Below, piece after piece: positions 24,768-33,715 of a stretch of 51,582 nucleotides of DNA (positions are counted from its first letter, which is position 1; each line of letters begins with the position of its first letter). The stretch comes from an uncultured Acetobacteraceae bacterium. GTDB lineage: Bacteria; Pseudomonadota; Alphaproteobacteria; Acetobacterales; Acetobacteraceae. Where the stretch lies: positions 1 through 51,582 of the forward strand of contig CAITUP010000014.1 in NCBI GenBank assembly GCA_903895595.1, written 5' to 3'. The position numbers and the translations under genes are program-made. A model generated the notes under the pieces. It saw nothing but the letters and a program-made list of their open reading frames with translations. It ran no database searches and was not told where the DNA came from.

Positions 24768-25678
24768 GCCGCTTCTTCCTGATCCTGCAACAGATGGATG
24801 AACACGTCGTCGAGCCGAGCGGGCACTTCTTCCACGCCGGCGTCGCCTTTCAACCGTTCGATCGCCCCCAGCATCGCCGTGCGGTCCAGTCCGACAACGC
24901 GCAGCGCCTGGCCGAAGATCGTAGCGCTTTCGACTCCGGGCGCGCCGCGCAGAAGCTTCGATATTTTATCGATCCCGCCGCCGGTCAGTTCGAACACAAC
25001 AAGGGCCGCATCGCGCACCACATCCGCCGCCGTGCCCTGCACAACCAGTCTGCCGCCGGACAGATACACCACGCGTTTGCACCGCTCCGCTTCGTCCATG
25101 TAGTGGGTGGAGACGAGGACCGTCATCCCCTCCCCCGCCATGTCGTTGATCAGATCCCAGAACTCGCGCCGAGCCTTGGCATCGACGCCGGCCGTCGGTT
25201 CGTCCAGCAGCAGCAGCTTCGGGCGGTGCATGACGCAGGCCGCCAGCGCCATCCGCTGCTTCCACCCGCCCGACAAATTCCCCGCCAACTGATCCGATCG
25301 GTTCGACAGCGCCATCCGCGCCATCGTGTCCGCCACGACTTTGCGGTGTTGCGGCAATTGATACAGCCGCGCCACGAAATCGAGATTCTCCGCGACCGTC
25401 AGATCGCCGTAAAAACTGAACCGCTGCGTCATGTAGCCGACCTGCAACCGGATGTCCGCGCTCTGCCGGATGATATCCAACCCGAGGCACGTGCCCGACC
25501 CGGCATCCGGCGTCAGCAGCCCGCACAGCATGCGGATCGTCGTGGTCTTCCCGCTGCCGTTGCCGCCGAGGAAGCCGCAGATCTCCCCTTCCGGCACCTG
25601 CAAGTCCAACCCTGAAACCACTTGGCGCGTACCGAACCGCTTGCTCAAGCCACGCACATCGATGGCGAGGCCGGTCAT
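24764..25678 (-). CDS. ABC exporter ATPase (YbhF/CcmA type)
   Basis: A 304-residue ATPase. Walker A is GGNGSGKTTT near residue 37, the signature is NLSGGWKQRMALA, Walker B is LLLLDEPTAGVD and the switch His lies in STHYMDEAERC. The C-terminal 70 residues form the regulatory extension seen in ABC-2 exporters. The open frame goes on to 26062 but that part is a shadow of the membrane-fusion gene; ATG 25678 overlaps the HlyD stop by 4 nt (ATGA), fixing the start. Confidence 0.92.
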   Translation of the reverse strand: MTGLAIDVRGLSKRFGTRQVVSGLDLQVPEGEICGFLGGNGSGKTTTIRMLCGLLTPDAGSGTCLGLDIIRQSADIRLQVGYMTQRFSFYGDLTVAENLDFVARLYQLPQHRKVVADTMARMALSNRSDQLAGNLSGGWKQRMALAACVMHRPKLLLLDEPTAGVDAKARREFWDLINDMAGEGMTVLVSTHYMDEAERCKRVVYLSGGRLVVQGTAADVVRDAALVVFELTGGGIDKISKLLRGAPGVESATIFGQALRVVGLDRTAMLGAIERLKGDAGVEEVPARLDDVFIHLLQDQEEAA

Positions 25679-26649
25679 GGCAGCACGCGAACCGTGACCG
25701 GCTGGCCGGGTTTCAACGCATGCACATCGGGCGGGGTGGGCCGAGCTTCGACCATGTAGACCAGCTTGCTGCGCGTGGCCTCGCTGTAGATCACCGGCGG
25801 GGTGTATTCCGCCCGAGGCGAAACGAAGGATATCGCGGCCGTCAGATCGGCGCGGCAGGAGTCGCAGGCGATCCCGATCCGCACCCCGGCATGCAGTTGC
25901 GCCAACGCGGTCTCGGGCACGAAAAACCGGACCAGCAGGTTCTCCGGCGGCAACAGCGATACGACCGGCGCCCCGGCGTTCGGGGTTTCGCCCACCCGCG
26001 CGTAAATATCCGCGATCTGCCCCGCCGCCGGCGCCACCATCCGCCGCTGCGCCAGCCGCCATTCCGCCTGCGCCAATTGCGCTCGGTTTTCCGCCAGCAC
26101 GGCGGTTTGGGCACCGATTTCCTGGGCGCGCCCGGTCGGAGAGCGGCGCAGGTCCAGCACCGCCTGAGCAGCCTGGACCTTGGCGGCGGCGGACAACGCC
26201 TCGGCGCGGGCCTGATCGCGCTGCTGCACGCTGACGACCTGGGTTTTGACCAGCGCCTCGGCCCGCTCAAGGTCCTTCAGCGCTCGCGCCAGCGCGGCGC
26301 CGGCATCGGCGACGTTCGCGGCGGCCTGGGTGATTTCCACCTCGCGGCCGGTGGCCTGCAGGTTGGCCAACCGAGCCTGGTTTTCGGTGAGGCGGGCGGC
26401 GATTTCGTCGCGGGATGCTTTGTCGTTCGCGTCGTCCTGCGCGAACAGCAACTGGCCGGCCTGGACGGTATCGCCCGCTTTGACCGGCACCTGCGTGAGC
26501 AGGCCCTGCAACGGCGGGCCGATGCGCACGAACTCGGCGTCGGCGTAGCCTTGCCATGTGTTCGGGTCGGGCGTCTTGGGGTACCAGTGCCAAGCGGCCA
26601 GTCCGACCGCCAGCAGCAACAGCAACGGCAGGACGGCACGCGGCTTCAC
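25675..26649 (-). CDS. HlyD-family membrane fusion protein (YbhG type)
   Basis: A 324-residue periplasmic adaptor anchored by one N-terminal TM (VLPLLLLLAVGLAAW). The biotinyl-lipoyl halves are ADAEFVRIGPPLQGLL and VAPAAGQIADIYARVGE. Between them a long Ala-rich coiled coil (about 75-200) forms the hairpin. The start is chosen as GTG 26649 because GGGAG lies 8 nt before it; a TTG at 26664 has no ribosome site. It heads the three-gene exporter; no outer-membrane factor is present in the window. The gap 26650-26820 holds only a 7-bp hairpin (26789-26815) and no gene. Confidence 0.88.
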   Translation of the reverse strand: MKPRAVLPLLLLLAVGLAAWHWYPKTPDPNTWQGYADAEFVRIGPPLQGLLTQVPVKAGDTVQAGQLLFAQDDANDKASRDEIAARLTENQARLANLQATGREVEITQAAANVADAGAALARALKDLERAEALVKTQVVSVQQRDQARAEALSAAAKVQAAQAVLDLRRSPTGRAQEIGAQTAVLAENRAQLAQAEWRLAQRRMVAPAAGQIADIYARVGETPNAGAPVVSLLPPENLLVRFFVPETALAQLHAGVRIGIACDSCRADLTAAISFVSPRAEYTPPVIYSEATRSKLVYMVEARPTPPDVHALKPGQPVTVRVLP

Positions 26650-26820
26650 GACGCCAACTCCCAACCGCGCCGCGGAACGGTGCTCAGCAGCGCCATGCGT
26701 TCGCTATGTCGCTCGGCCACGCATCCTTACGGCGGCGCCGAGCCAATTCGGTTGCGGGACAAGCCTGTTCCATTCATGGAAACTAAGGACCGGCCAGACC
26801 GTAATCAAGGCCGGTGAATG

Positions 26821-27618
26821 TTAGCCCCGCACGCGGTTCCGGCGGAAAGCGCCCAGCCCGAGCAGCCCGACCGCGAAGGCTGCCGTGCTCACCGGTTCCG
26901 GCACGTCGACCGCGCCCACCGGCCCCGGCGAATCCAACCTCGGCGACGGGGGGTCGATCGGCAGCGTGACGACCGGCGTCAGAGGACCGGTGGAAGCAGG
27001 CCCGCACTCATTGCCGTTCGTATCGGAGATGCAGATTTGATACGGATGGTTGAAGCTGTTCGACGCGACTCCATCGCCACTTTGCGACGGGTCATTGTTA
27101 TAATTGTTGAAGTTGAACTCGGACGCTACGCCAGTACCCGTCAGCTTGGCGGTGGTCGCCCATCCAAACCCGGCATCGGACGTGGCGCCACTGGTGGCCA
27201 ACTCGACCCAATAACGGGAACCCGGTGCCAAGCCGGCCGCGGCGGGATACAGCGTAATTTCGGTCGGTGTTGCCCCGATGAGGCTCGCCGAGAAGGTTTG
27301 CGTCCACGCGGCGTTGCCCAAGGGCGCCGGTTCGCCGTCGTCGCCGACGAGCGAAACGCTTAATGTGCCGTTCGCATGGTTGGGATTGCTGACCAGGAAC
27401 GTGATCTGCCCGACCGATCCGTTGGCGCCGACAGTGAAGCTATCGGCCAGGGGGCCTTGGGTCGACACCGGATTGGTACCGGCCACCGACGCGGGATCGA
27501 GGCTGTTCAGCAATACGTTGGCTTTCGCCGTACCAGCGAAGGCGACGCAGCCAGCCGCGAGCCAAAGTGCTCCGGCGAAGCCCGTCAGTCCCATGTGCCT
27601 GTGCGTATTCAAAGCCAT
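26821..27618 (-). CDS. PEP-CTERM sorting-signal exported protein
   Basis: A 265-residue exported protein. It has a signal peptide (about 1-33, ending GTAKA). The C terminus carries the PEP-CTERM tripartite signal: VPEP, a hydrophobic helix (STAAFAVGLLGLGAF) and a basic end (RRNRVRG). The middle is a beta-rich domain without cysteine pairs apart from CISDTNGNEC. Such proteins are cut by an exosortase, not encoded here, and often belong to the surface or exopolysaccharide matrix. ATG 27618 is chosen because the leader begins there; an upstream ATG at 27663 is possible. Confidence 0.82.
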   Translation of the reverse strand: MALNTHRHMGLTGFAGALWLAAGCVAFAGTAKANVLLNSLDPASVAGTNPVSTQGPLADSFTVGANGSVGQITFLVSNPNHANGTLSVSLVGDDGEPAPLGNAAWTQTFSASLIGATPTEITLYPAAAGLAPGSRYWVELATSGATSDAGFGWATTAKLTGTGVASEFNFNNYNNDPSQSGDGVASNSFNHPYQICISDTNGNECGPASTGPLTPVVTLPIDPPSPRLDSPGPVGAVDVPEPVSTAAFAVGLLGLGAFRRNRVRG

Positions 27619-27755
27619 TGTCTCGGTCCCGTTCGTGGGCCGGGGTCCCCGATCCCCCGCCACGGGAAGCCATTAGAGCATCATCGTCTCAAAATAAACC
27701 CTTTTGATAAATTTTCCGCGCAATCCAGTACTATTTTTTGTCCTTATCGGTTTTA

Positions 27756-27784
27756 TTGACATGGGTCGGCCGCGTCGCTAACCT
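27756..27784 (+). promoter_or_regulatory. Candidate promoter for the Hint-domain protein
   Basis: TTGACA (27756-27761) and TAACCT (27779-27784) are separated by 17 nt. They lie in an AT-rich island (27670-27760) that stands out from the GC-rich surroundings, about 140 nt upstream of the gene. The gap 27619-27922 contains no gene. The leftward PEP-CTERM gene probably has its promoter in the same island. Confidence 0.5.
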
Positions 27785-27922
27785 CCCTCCAGCACGCGAA
27801 ACGCCCGATTTGGCGCACAATCAGACATCTTATACAACTTGCCCGACACCGGACGCGCGTGAATCATTCATCGATGCATACAACCTCCGGTATGCGATAC
27901 CGGACTCGCCGATCTGGCAGGA

Positions 27923-30900
27923 GTGACGACCATTACCACCGTAAGCTGGGCCACAGCGACAGCGGGCAATTGGAGCGCCGGGACGAATTGGTCGACGGGT
28001 ACCGTGCCGGCCACGGGCTTCGACGCCTTGGTCGCGGCGACCGGCGCAGCCTATGCCATCACTTACGATCTGACTTCGCCAACCGTTAACAGCCTCACAT
28101 TCTCATCCGCCAACACGGTCTTCAAGTTCAGCCGGAACGGCAACGCCACGCTGACCGTTCAGAACACGCTCAGTCTGGCAGCCGGAACCTTTTCGAACTC
28201 CTCCAGCGCGGCCGCGTCCACCAATGCCTTGAGTGCCGGTTCCTTCGCCGAGTCCGGCGGCACGATGACTTGGCAAACAGGCCAGTTCGCCGTCGCCGGC
28301 ACCGTGACCATTGCCGGCGGCACGTTCCAGACCCTTGGCAATGCCGGCCCCAACGCACCCATCGTGACCGCCGGAGCGCTCTCTTTGAGCGGCACCGGGC
28401 AGTTCAACATGGTGAACGGCACCGTCACCGTCACCGGTCTGGCGCAATTCAACGCCACCGCGACTCAGCTAATCACCGGCCTGCTGACCGCCGGCACGAT
28501 CGTGGTCGGCGCAACCGACACGCTCGATCTCAACGCCGCCTCCGACACATTGACGGCAGGCGCTGGGGGCCTGTCGATTCTGGGCACCCTGGCAGGCATC
28601 GGCACCATTGCCGGCGCCATCTCCGGCACCGGTACCATCCAGGCGCTCGGCGCCAATTTCATCGACCCCAACGTTCTGGAAATCACGGGCAACATCGCGG
28701 CCGGCGTGGTCCTCGCCATCGGCACGATCGCGAACAGCAGCACCGTGTCCTCCGCGCTGCAAATCGACGCCACGGCGGAAGCGCTGTCGGCGTTGTCGAT
28801 GTCTTCGTTCCTGCAAACGTTGAAGGTCGCCGCCGCCGGCACACTGACCATCGACCAGACGCAAACCGTATCCGGCTCCGCCCTCATTCGGCTGGCCGGT
28901 GGCACCTTGGCGGATGCCAGCGGCATCGTCCTGGGGGCGATCGGGTCGGCGAATGTCGGCACAATCGAGGGTTACGGCACGGTGGCAGCCGCCATAAGCA
29001 ACGGCGCGGGCACCGATCCAGGCGGCTTCGTCATCGCGAACGGCGGCCTGCTGGACCTGACCGGCAGCATCGGCGCCAACATCGCCCTGCAAGTACAAAG
29101 CACCGTCGCCTCCACGCTGAAACTCGACGGCACCGTGGTGTCCACCTTCAGCGTCGGCGACTCGCCGATCGATGTGGCGATCACCAGCGCCAACCAGACG
29201 TTGGAAATCGGCGCCTCGGCGCTGGTCACCATCAACTCGGTGCAGAGCGTAGCCGCCGGTGCGATCCAGTTGGACGGCGGCACGCTGATCGACACATCGG
29301 GCATCGTGCTGGGCAACGATACCGTTGCCGGCACGATCCGGGGCTCCGGCACCATCCTGACCCCCATTACGACCGGTGGCATCGCCAGCGGCAACGTAAT
29401 CGCGGCGATGGGCGGGACCCTGTCGCTGATCGGTTCCATCGGCAGCGCGATCACGCTGGCCATCGGCACCGCGACCGCCTCCACCCTGCAGATCGGCAAT
29501 ACGGATAGCGTCTCGGCCGCCGTCGCCGTCAACAACGCCAACCAGACGCTGCGAATCATCAACACCGGCCAGCTCACAATCGGAACGGTGGAGACGATAG
29601 CGGCCGGCTCCCTGGTGCTGGCCGGCGGCAATTTGATCGATCTGTCCGGCATTGTGCTGGGCAACGGCATCGCGGCCGGGCGCGTGACCGGGTTCGGCGG
29701 CATTCTCGGCACCGTCGTGGCGGGTGGCGGCGGCTCCACCATCACCGCGACGGGCGGTTCCATCATCCTGGCCAGCGGGGTGGGAACCGGGATCGCGCTG
29801 AACGTCGATACCGGCTCCTATGTGAAGCTGGACAGCACGATCGGGGCGGGGGACATCGTCACGTTCCTGAACAGCATCGGCAATACCGGCACCATTCTTC
29901 TGGCGAACGGGACCGCGGCAACGTCGTTCGCGGCCAACGCCACCGTCGCCGGCATGGCCGTGGGCACCGGCTTCGCGGTCACCGACATCGTTGATTTCCG
30001 AGCGGTCGCGCCGGGTTCGGTCGGGTCCGCGACGGTGGGAACGGTCGGCACCACCGTAACGATATGGAGCGGCGCCAGCGGCACCGGTTCCAACCTCGGC
30101 CAATTCACGCTGTCGGCGCCCACCACCGGCTTTGCCAGCTTCCAATCGGACGGACTCGGCGGCACCAACGTCTTCCTGGTCTGCTTCGCTGGCGGCACCG
30201 GCATTCGGACCCCGTTCGGCGATGTCGCGGTCGAGGCACTGCGGCCCGGCGATAAGGTCGCGGTCAAGGTGGACGGCCTCACACGGTACAGGGATGTGGT
30301 GTGGGTCGGATTCCGGCATCTGGACCTGACCGACCATCCGTTCCCGGAACTCGTCGCCCCGATCCGCATTTGCCGCGATGCCATCGGCCCCGGTCTGCCG
30401 GCCAAAGACCTGCTGGTGTCCCCGGATCACTGCCTGTTCCTGGACGATAAGCTGGTGCCCGCGAAGCTGCTGCTGAACGGCATGACGGTCGTGCGGGACA
30501 CGGCGGTTCGATCCGTCAGCTACTATCATGTGGAACTGGCCAACCACGGCATCCTGCTGGCCGAGGGGCTGCCGGTGGAGTCTTACCTCGACACCGGCAA
30601 CCGAGCGTTTTTCGCCAATGCGGGTTTGGCGCTGCTGGTGCATCCGGAGTTCCATGTGAACGCCGGCTTGCGTTGCTGGGAAACCGACGCCTGCGCGCCG
30701 TTGGCCGTCAGTCAGACCGTGGTCGCGCCGATTTGGCGGCGGATCGCCGACCGGGCCGAGGCGCTCGGGCACGCTCCGCCGCTGCTCGCCACCACGGCCG
30801 AGGCAGACGTGCATCTGCTGGTGGATGGGAAGGCGGTTTACCCGGTCGCGGTGCACCGGGGCAGGCACAGCTTCGCCCTGCCGCGTGGGGCGCGCTCGGT

Positions 30901-31219
30901 GCGGTTGATGTCGCGCGCCGATATTCCAGGCGACTTGATCCCCGCCCTGGACGACTGGCGCAGGCTGAGGGTGCGGGTGAACGGCATGACACTTCGCATC
31001 GGCGATGACTGGCACGACATTCCCGCCGACCATCCGTCGTTGCGCCAGGGCTGGCACACGGCCGAACGCGACTCCACGAGTCTGTGGCGTTGGACCGATG
31101 GGGACGCGCTGCTGCCGTTGGAACGGACCGATGGTCCCGCGATCCTGGATATCGCCATCGAGGGCGGCATGTCCTACCGGCTGGCCCCGCCCTGGAGCCG
31201 GCAGCTTTTGGCCGCGTGA
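27923..31219 (+). CDS. Repeat protein with C-terminal Hint (hedgehog/intein) domain
   Basis: A 1098-residue protein. Residues 1-745 are Gly/Ala/Thr-rich beta-helix-like sequence with three similar units marked by SGIVLG near residues 332, 458 and 575. The Hint domain starts at Cys754 (VCFAGGTGIRTP) with VEALRPGDKV, a SPDHC block (His836) and HVELANHGILLAEG. About 200 further residues form an unrecognised C-terminal region. No signal peptide is seen. The start is uncertain: GTG 27923 has its AGGAG directly attached; the same AGGAG is 8 nt before ATT 27932, which would begin TTVSWATATAG after the initiator. By family a surface or exported self-processing protein. Confidence 0.85.
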   Translation: MTTITTVSWATATAGNWSAGTNWSTGTVPATGFDALVAATGAAYAITYDLTSPTVNSLTFSSANTVFKFSRNGNATLTVQNTLSLAAGTFSNSSSAAASTNALSAGSFAESGGTMTWQTGQFAVAGTVTIAGGTFQTLGNAGPNAPIVTAGALSLSGTGQFNMVNGTVTVTGLAQFNATATQLITGLLTAGTIVVGATDTLDLNAASDTLTAGAGGLSILGTLAGIGTIAGAISGTGTIQALGANFIDPNVLEITGNIAAGVVLAIGTIANSSTVSSALQIDATAEALSALSMSSFLQTLKVAAAGTLTIDQTQTVSGSALIRLAGGTLADASGIVLGAIGSANVGTIEGYGTVAAAISNGAGTDPGGFVIANGGLLDLTGSIGANIALQVQSTVASTLKLDGTVVSTFSVGDSPIDVAITSANQTLEIGASALVTINSVQSVAAGAIQLDGGTLIDTSGIVLGNDTVAGTIRGSGTILTPITTGGIASGNVIAAMGGTLSLIGSIGSAITLAIGTATASTLQIGNTDSVSAAVAVNNANQTLRIINTGQLTIGTVETIAAGSLVLAGGNLIDLSGIVLGNGIAAGRVTGFGGILGTVVAGGGGSTITATGGSIILASGVGTGIALNVDTGSYVKLDSTIGAGDIVTFLNSIGNTGTILLANGTAATSFAANATVAGMAVGTGFAVTDIVDFRAVAPGSVGSATVGTVGTTVTIWSGASGTGSNLGQFTLSAPTTGFASFQSDGLGGTNVFLVCFAGGTGIRTPFGDVAVEALRPGDKVAVKVDGLTRYRDVVWVGFRHLDLTDHPFPELVAPIRICRDAIGPGLPAKDLLVSPDHCLFLDDKLVPAKLLLNGMTVVRDTAVRSVSYYHVELANHGILLAEGLPVESYLDTGNRAFFANAGLALLVHPEFHVNAGLRCWETDACAPLAVSQTVVAPIWRRIADRAEALGHAPPLLATTAEADVHLLVDGKAVYPVAVHRGRHSFALPRGARSVRLMSRADIPGDLIPALDDWRRLRVRVNGMTLRIGDDWHDIPADHPSLRQGWHTAERDSTSLWRWTDGDALLPLERTDGPAILDIAIEGGMSYRLAPPWSRQLLAA

Positions 31220-31288
31220 ACCTCCGCTTGCCATACAGCGCGTGCGGGTTCAGAAGCCGCACGAAAACGCAGCCGAAGGTTTGAGCCC

Positions 31289-32626
31289 ATGGTCCCCCGC
31301 TACACCCGTCCCGAAATGGCCGCGATCTGGGCGCCCGAGAACCGCTTCCGCATTTGGTTCGAGATCGAGGCCCTGGCCGCCGAAGGCATGGCCCGCGTCG
31401 GCGCCATCCCCGAGGAAGCTGCCCGCAACATCCGGGAAAAGGGGACGGTGAAGCTCGCCGGCATCTGCCAGGACGATCTGGACCGGATCGACGCCATCGA
31501 GCGCGAAACCCGCCACGACGTCATCGCCTTTCTGACCTGGTTGGCCGAGGGCATCGGGCCGGACAGCCGCTTCGTGCACCAGGGCATGACCAGCTCCGAC
31601 GTGCTGGACACGTGTTTGTCGGTGCAGATGACTCAAGCCGCCGATCTGCTGTTGAAAGACCTGGATGCCGTCCTGGCAGCGCTGAAAACCCGCGCCTTCG
31701 AGCATAAGAACACGCTGACCATCGGCCGCAGCCACGGCATCCACGCGGAGCCGACAACGTTCGGCGTGAAGCTCGCCGGCCACTACGCGGAATTCTCCCG
31801 TAACCGCGAACGGCTGGTGCAGGCGCGGGCTGAAATTGCCACCGCCGCGATATCGGGCGCGGTCGGAACCTTCGCCCATCTGGACCCCTCGGTGGAGGAA
31901 TACGTCGCCTCCCGCCTCGGCCTGACCGCCGAGACGGTGTCCACCCAGGTCATCCCGCGCGACCGCCACGCCGCGTTCTTCTGCACTTTGGGCGTGATCG
32001 CATCCGGGGTGGAACGGCTGGCCACCGAAGTGCGGCATCTACAGCGCAGCGAAGTGCGGGAAGCCGAAGAATTCTTCCACGCCGGGCAAAAGGGTTCGTC
32101 CGCGATGCCGCACAAGCGGAACCCGGTGCTTTCGGAAAACCTGACCGGTCTGGCCCGCATCGTCCGAGCGGCGGTGGTGCCGGCGCTGGAGAACGTGACG
32201 CTGTGGCATGAGCGCGACATCAGCCATTCCTCCGTCGAACGCGTGATCGGGCCGGATGCGACGCTGGCGCTGGATTTTGCCCTCATGCGGCTGGCGGGGA
32301 TGATGGAGCGGCTGGTGGTGCACCCCGAACGGATGCTCGCCAATCTGGAAAGCCTGGGCGGCGTCGTGCACTCCGGCGAGGTGCTGCTGGCGCTGACAAA
32401 GTCCGGCATTCTGCGGGAAGACGCCTACCGGATCGTCCAATCCTGCGCCATGGAGACATGGACGAAGCTTGGCACCCCGGAAGGGCGGAGCTTCCGGGAG
32501 AATCTGGAGGCCGATGCGGAAGTTTCGGCGCGGGTGCCGGCGGATGTGCTGGATGCGGCGATGGATCCGGGGATTCATTTGAAGGCGGTGGACCGGATCT
32601 TCGAGCGGGTGTTTGGGGCGGGGTGA
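31289..32626 (+). CDS. purB: Adenylosuccinate lyase
   Basis: A 445-residue cytosolic enzyme of purine synthesis that cleaves SAICAR and adenylosuccinate. The fumarase-superfamily signature GSSAMPHKRNP is intact, with catalytic residues in GRSHGIHAEPTTFG, TSSDVLDTCL and the helical core. Length and sequence fit the short bacterial form of PurB. ATG 31289 begins MVPRYTRPEM. A 7-bp hairpin (31241-31263) lies in the 69-nt gap to the preceding gene. It is a housekeeping gene among accessory loci. Confidence 0.96.
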   Translation: MVPRYTRPEMAAIWAPENRFRIWFEIEALAAEGMARVGAIPEEAARNIREKGTVKLAGICQDDLDRIDAIERETRHDVIAFLTWLAEGIGPDSRFVHQGMTSSDVLDTCLSVQMTQAADLLLKDLDAVLAALKTRAFEHKNTLTIGRSHGIHAEPTTFGVKLAGHYAEFSRNRERLVQARAEIATAAISGAVGTFAHLDPSVEEYVASRLGLTAETVSTQVIPRDRHAAFFCTLGVIASGVERLATEVRHLQRSEVREAEEFFHAGQKGSSAMPHKRNPVLSENLTGLARIVRAAVVPALENVTLWHERDISHSSVERVIGPDATLALDFALMRLAGMMERLVVHPERMLANLESLGGVVHSGEVLLALTKSGILREDAYRIVQSCAMETWTKLGTPEGRSFRENLEADAEVSARVPADVLDAAMDPGIHLKAVDRIFERVFGAG

Positions 32627-32701
32627 ACGGGCAACGACTTTACCGCGACCATTCAGCCCAGGATGCCGTGAGGACAGCCGCCGCCAAGTTTGCTCTTGCC
32701 C

Positions 32702-33220
32702 TTATTCCCCGCGCGTCCTCTTCCGTCGTCCCGAGCGCCTGCTGCTCGAGCCAGCCATATCCGCGGTTCCTGACGCCGTCAGGATCGCCGCGACATCCGC
32801 GATGTCCTGTTCCCGGCCAGCCGCCTGCTTGTTCGCCACCAAATCCTCGACCGAAATCACCGACACCATCACACCGCTCCCGGGATCGGCCGGCATCGTG
32901 ACCCGCCGAGGCCAAGCATCGTCGAACGCCACCCCGCTGATTTCCGGCAGAATATCGACCATGACCGGCGGCGTGCCCATGCGGAAGAACGATCCGGCTT
33001 CGGCGAAATCGGCGGGCTGCAACCCCTCCAACGGCGCGCCGAACTCTGCCAGCGCCCGATACAGCGCCGCCGCATTCGCGATGTCCGGCTTAACCCATAA
33101 ATCGAGGTCTTTGGTCGCTCGAGGCTGCGCATGGAACGACACCGCGTATCCACCGACCACCAAATACCGCACCTCATGCGCGTTTAAGATGGACAAGAGT
33201 TCGTTGAAGTCGGGATACAT
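32702..33220 (-). CDS. Nucleotidyltransferase-fold protein (MNT/AbiEii-like), putative toxin
   Basis: A 172-residue protein with the minimal nucleotidyltransferase core: YLVVGGYAVSFHA (GG motif) followed by RATKDLDLW, where the two Asp are the metal ligands, and a third acidic site in VMVDILPE. VISVEDLVANKQA is the usual next helix. The N terminus overlaps an upstream 68-residue gene by 47 nt. Proteins of this class include tRNA- or protein-modifying toxins such as AbiEii/MenA, but many are uncharacterised. ATG 33220 is chosen; ATG 33232 is possible. Confidence 0.75.
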   Translation of the reverse strand: MYPDFNELLSILNAHEVRYLVVGGYAVSFHAQPRATKDLDLWVKPDIANAAALYRALAEFGAPLEGLQPADFAEAGSFFRMGTPPVMVDILPEISGVAFDDAWPRRVTMPADPGSGVMVSVISVEDLVANKQAAGREQDIADVAAILTASGTADMAGSSSRRSGRRKRTRGE

Positions 33221-33380
33221 CCGTGGTCGCATCCTTCATGCGATATGCCTCGGCGGAAAGCGCCGAGGTCGCGCTCAGGCGCTCATGCCCAGGGCGGCTG
33301 TGCCAATACTGATATTCGTCGGATTTCATCGCCTCGAAGGAGGTAAAGCGACGGATTTGAAAGCGCTCCGTCCTATCCAT
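33174..33380 (-). CDS. Small conserved protein overlapping nucleotidyltransferase, possible antitoxin
   Basis: A 68-residue basic protein (MDRTERFQIRRFTSFEAM, then EYQYWHSRPGHERL). It has GGAG 9 nt before ATG 33380, and its 3' end overlaps the nucleotidyltransferase gene by 47 nt. Similar small proteins with an RRFTSFEEM...YWQSRP...RLQRTLVRLKR pattern are known to me beside such nucleotidyltransferases. The overlap and order suggest a coupled toxin-antitoxin-like pair, unproven. Confidence 0.6.
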   Translation of the reverse strand: MDRTERFQIRRFTSFEAMKSDEYQYWHSRPGHERLSATSALSAEAYRMKDATTDVSRLQRTLVHLKRA

Positions 33381-33507
33381 GATCACGCTCTCCACTTGCA
33401 ACGCATACGGACGCTACCCCAACCCGAGCGTCCTGGGAACAAAAAGCCGGCAAGACGGAGCCCCCCCTTCCCTTCTGCCCCCCGCCCATCCGCGATAAAC
33501 TCCCCCC

Positions 33508-33672
33508 ATGGAACCCACCGACACGGTCATCCCCGCCGCGTACCCCGAGTTCGGCCTGTACGAAGCCAACTGGCGCCACGTCGCCGCCAACGCCCTCACG
33601 CCCCAGGAACACGACCCGATCGCATCTCTCGCGGCGCGTTTCGGCAACGCCCATTTGCCGACAACCCGGTGA
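33508..33672 (+). CDS. Small protein, deleted paralogue of the gene at 35027
   Basis: A 54-residue frame from ATG 33508: MEPTDTVIPAAYPEF, GLYEANWRHVAANAL, RFGNAHLPTTR. It matches the 73-residue protein at 35027 along its whole length except that 19 residues after YPE (the LARLAWNRD...IPGQEA stretch) are missing. Upstream bases (CGCGATAAACT against CGCGATACGCT) are also similar, so this is a duplication with an internal in-frame deletion. No nucleotidyltransferase follows it; the next gene is the Hsp70-like protein 43 nt downstream. It may be a remnant. Confidence 0.6.
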   Translation: MEPTDTVIPAAYPEFGLYEANWRHVAANALTPQEHDPIASLAARFGNAHLPTTR

Positions 33673-33715
33673 ACCGACCGAATCCCAGCGCCTCCCGGCC
33701 CTTTAGGACCACAAC

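Noticed and set aside
21477..24782. Long plus-strand frame of 1,101 codons opposite GNAT, dehydrogenase and ABC permease genes
   Set aside because: All three minus-strand genes have clear families and ribosome sites; the opposite frame is a GC-driven shadow.
28469..31234. Minus-strand frame of 921 codons opposite the Hint-domain gene
   Set aside because: Its translation is Arg/Gly/Gln-rich without motifs, whereas the plus strand has a complete Hint domain.
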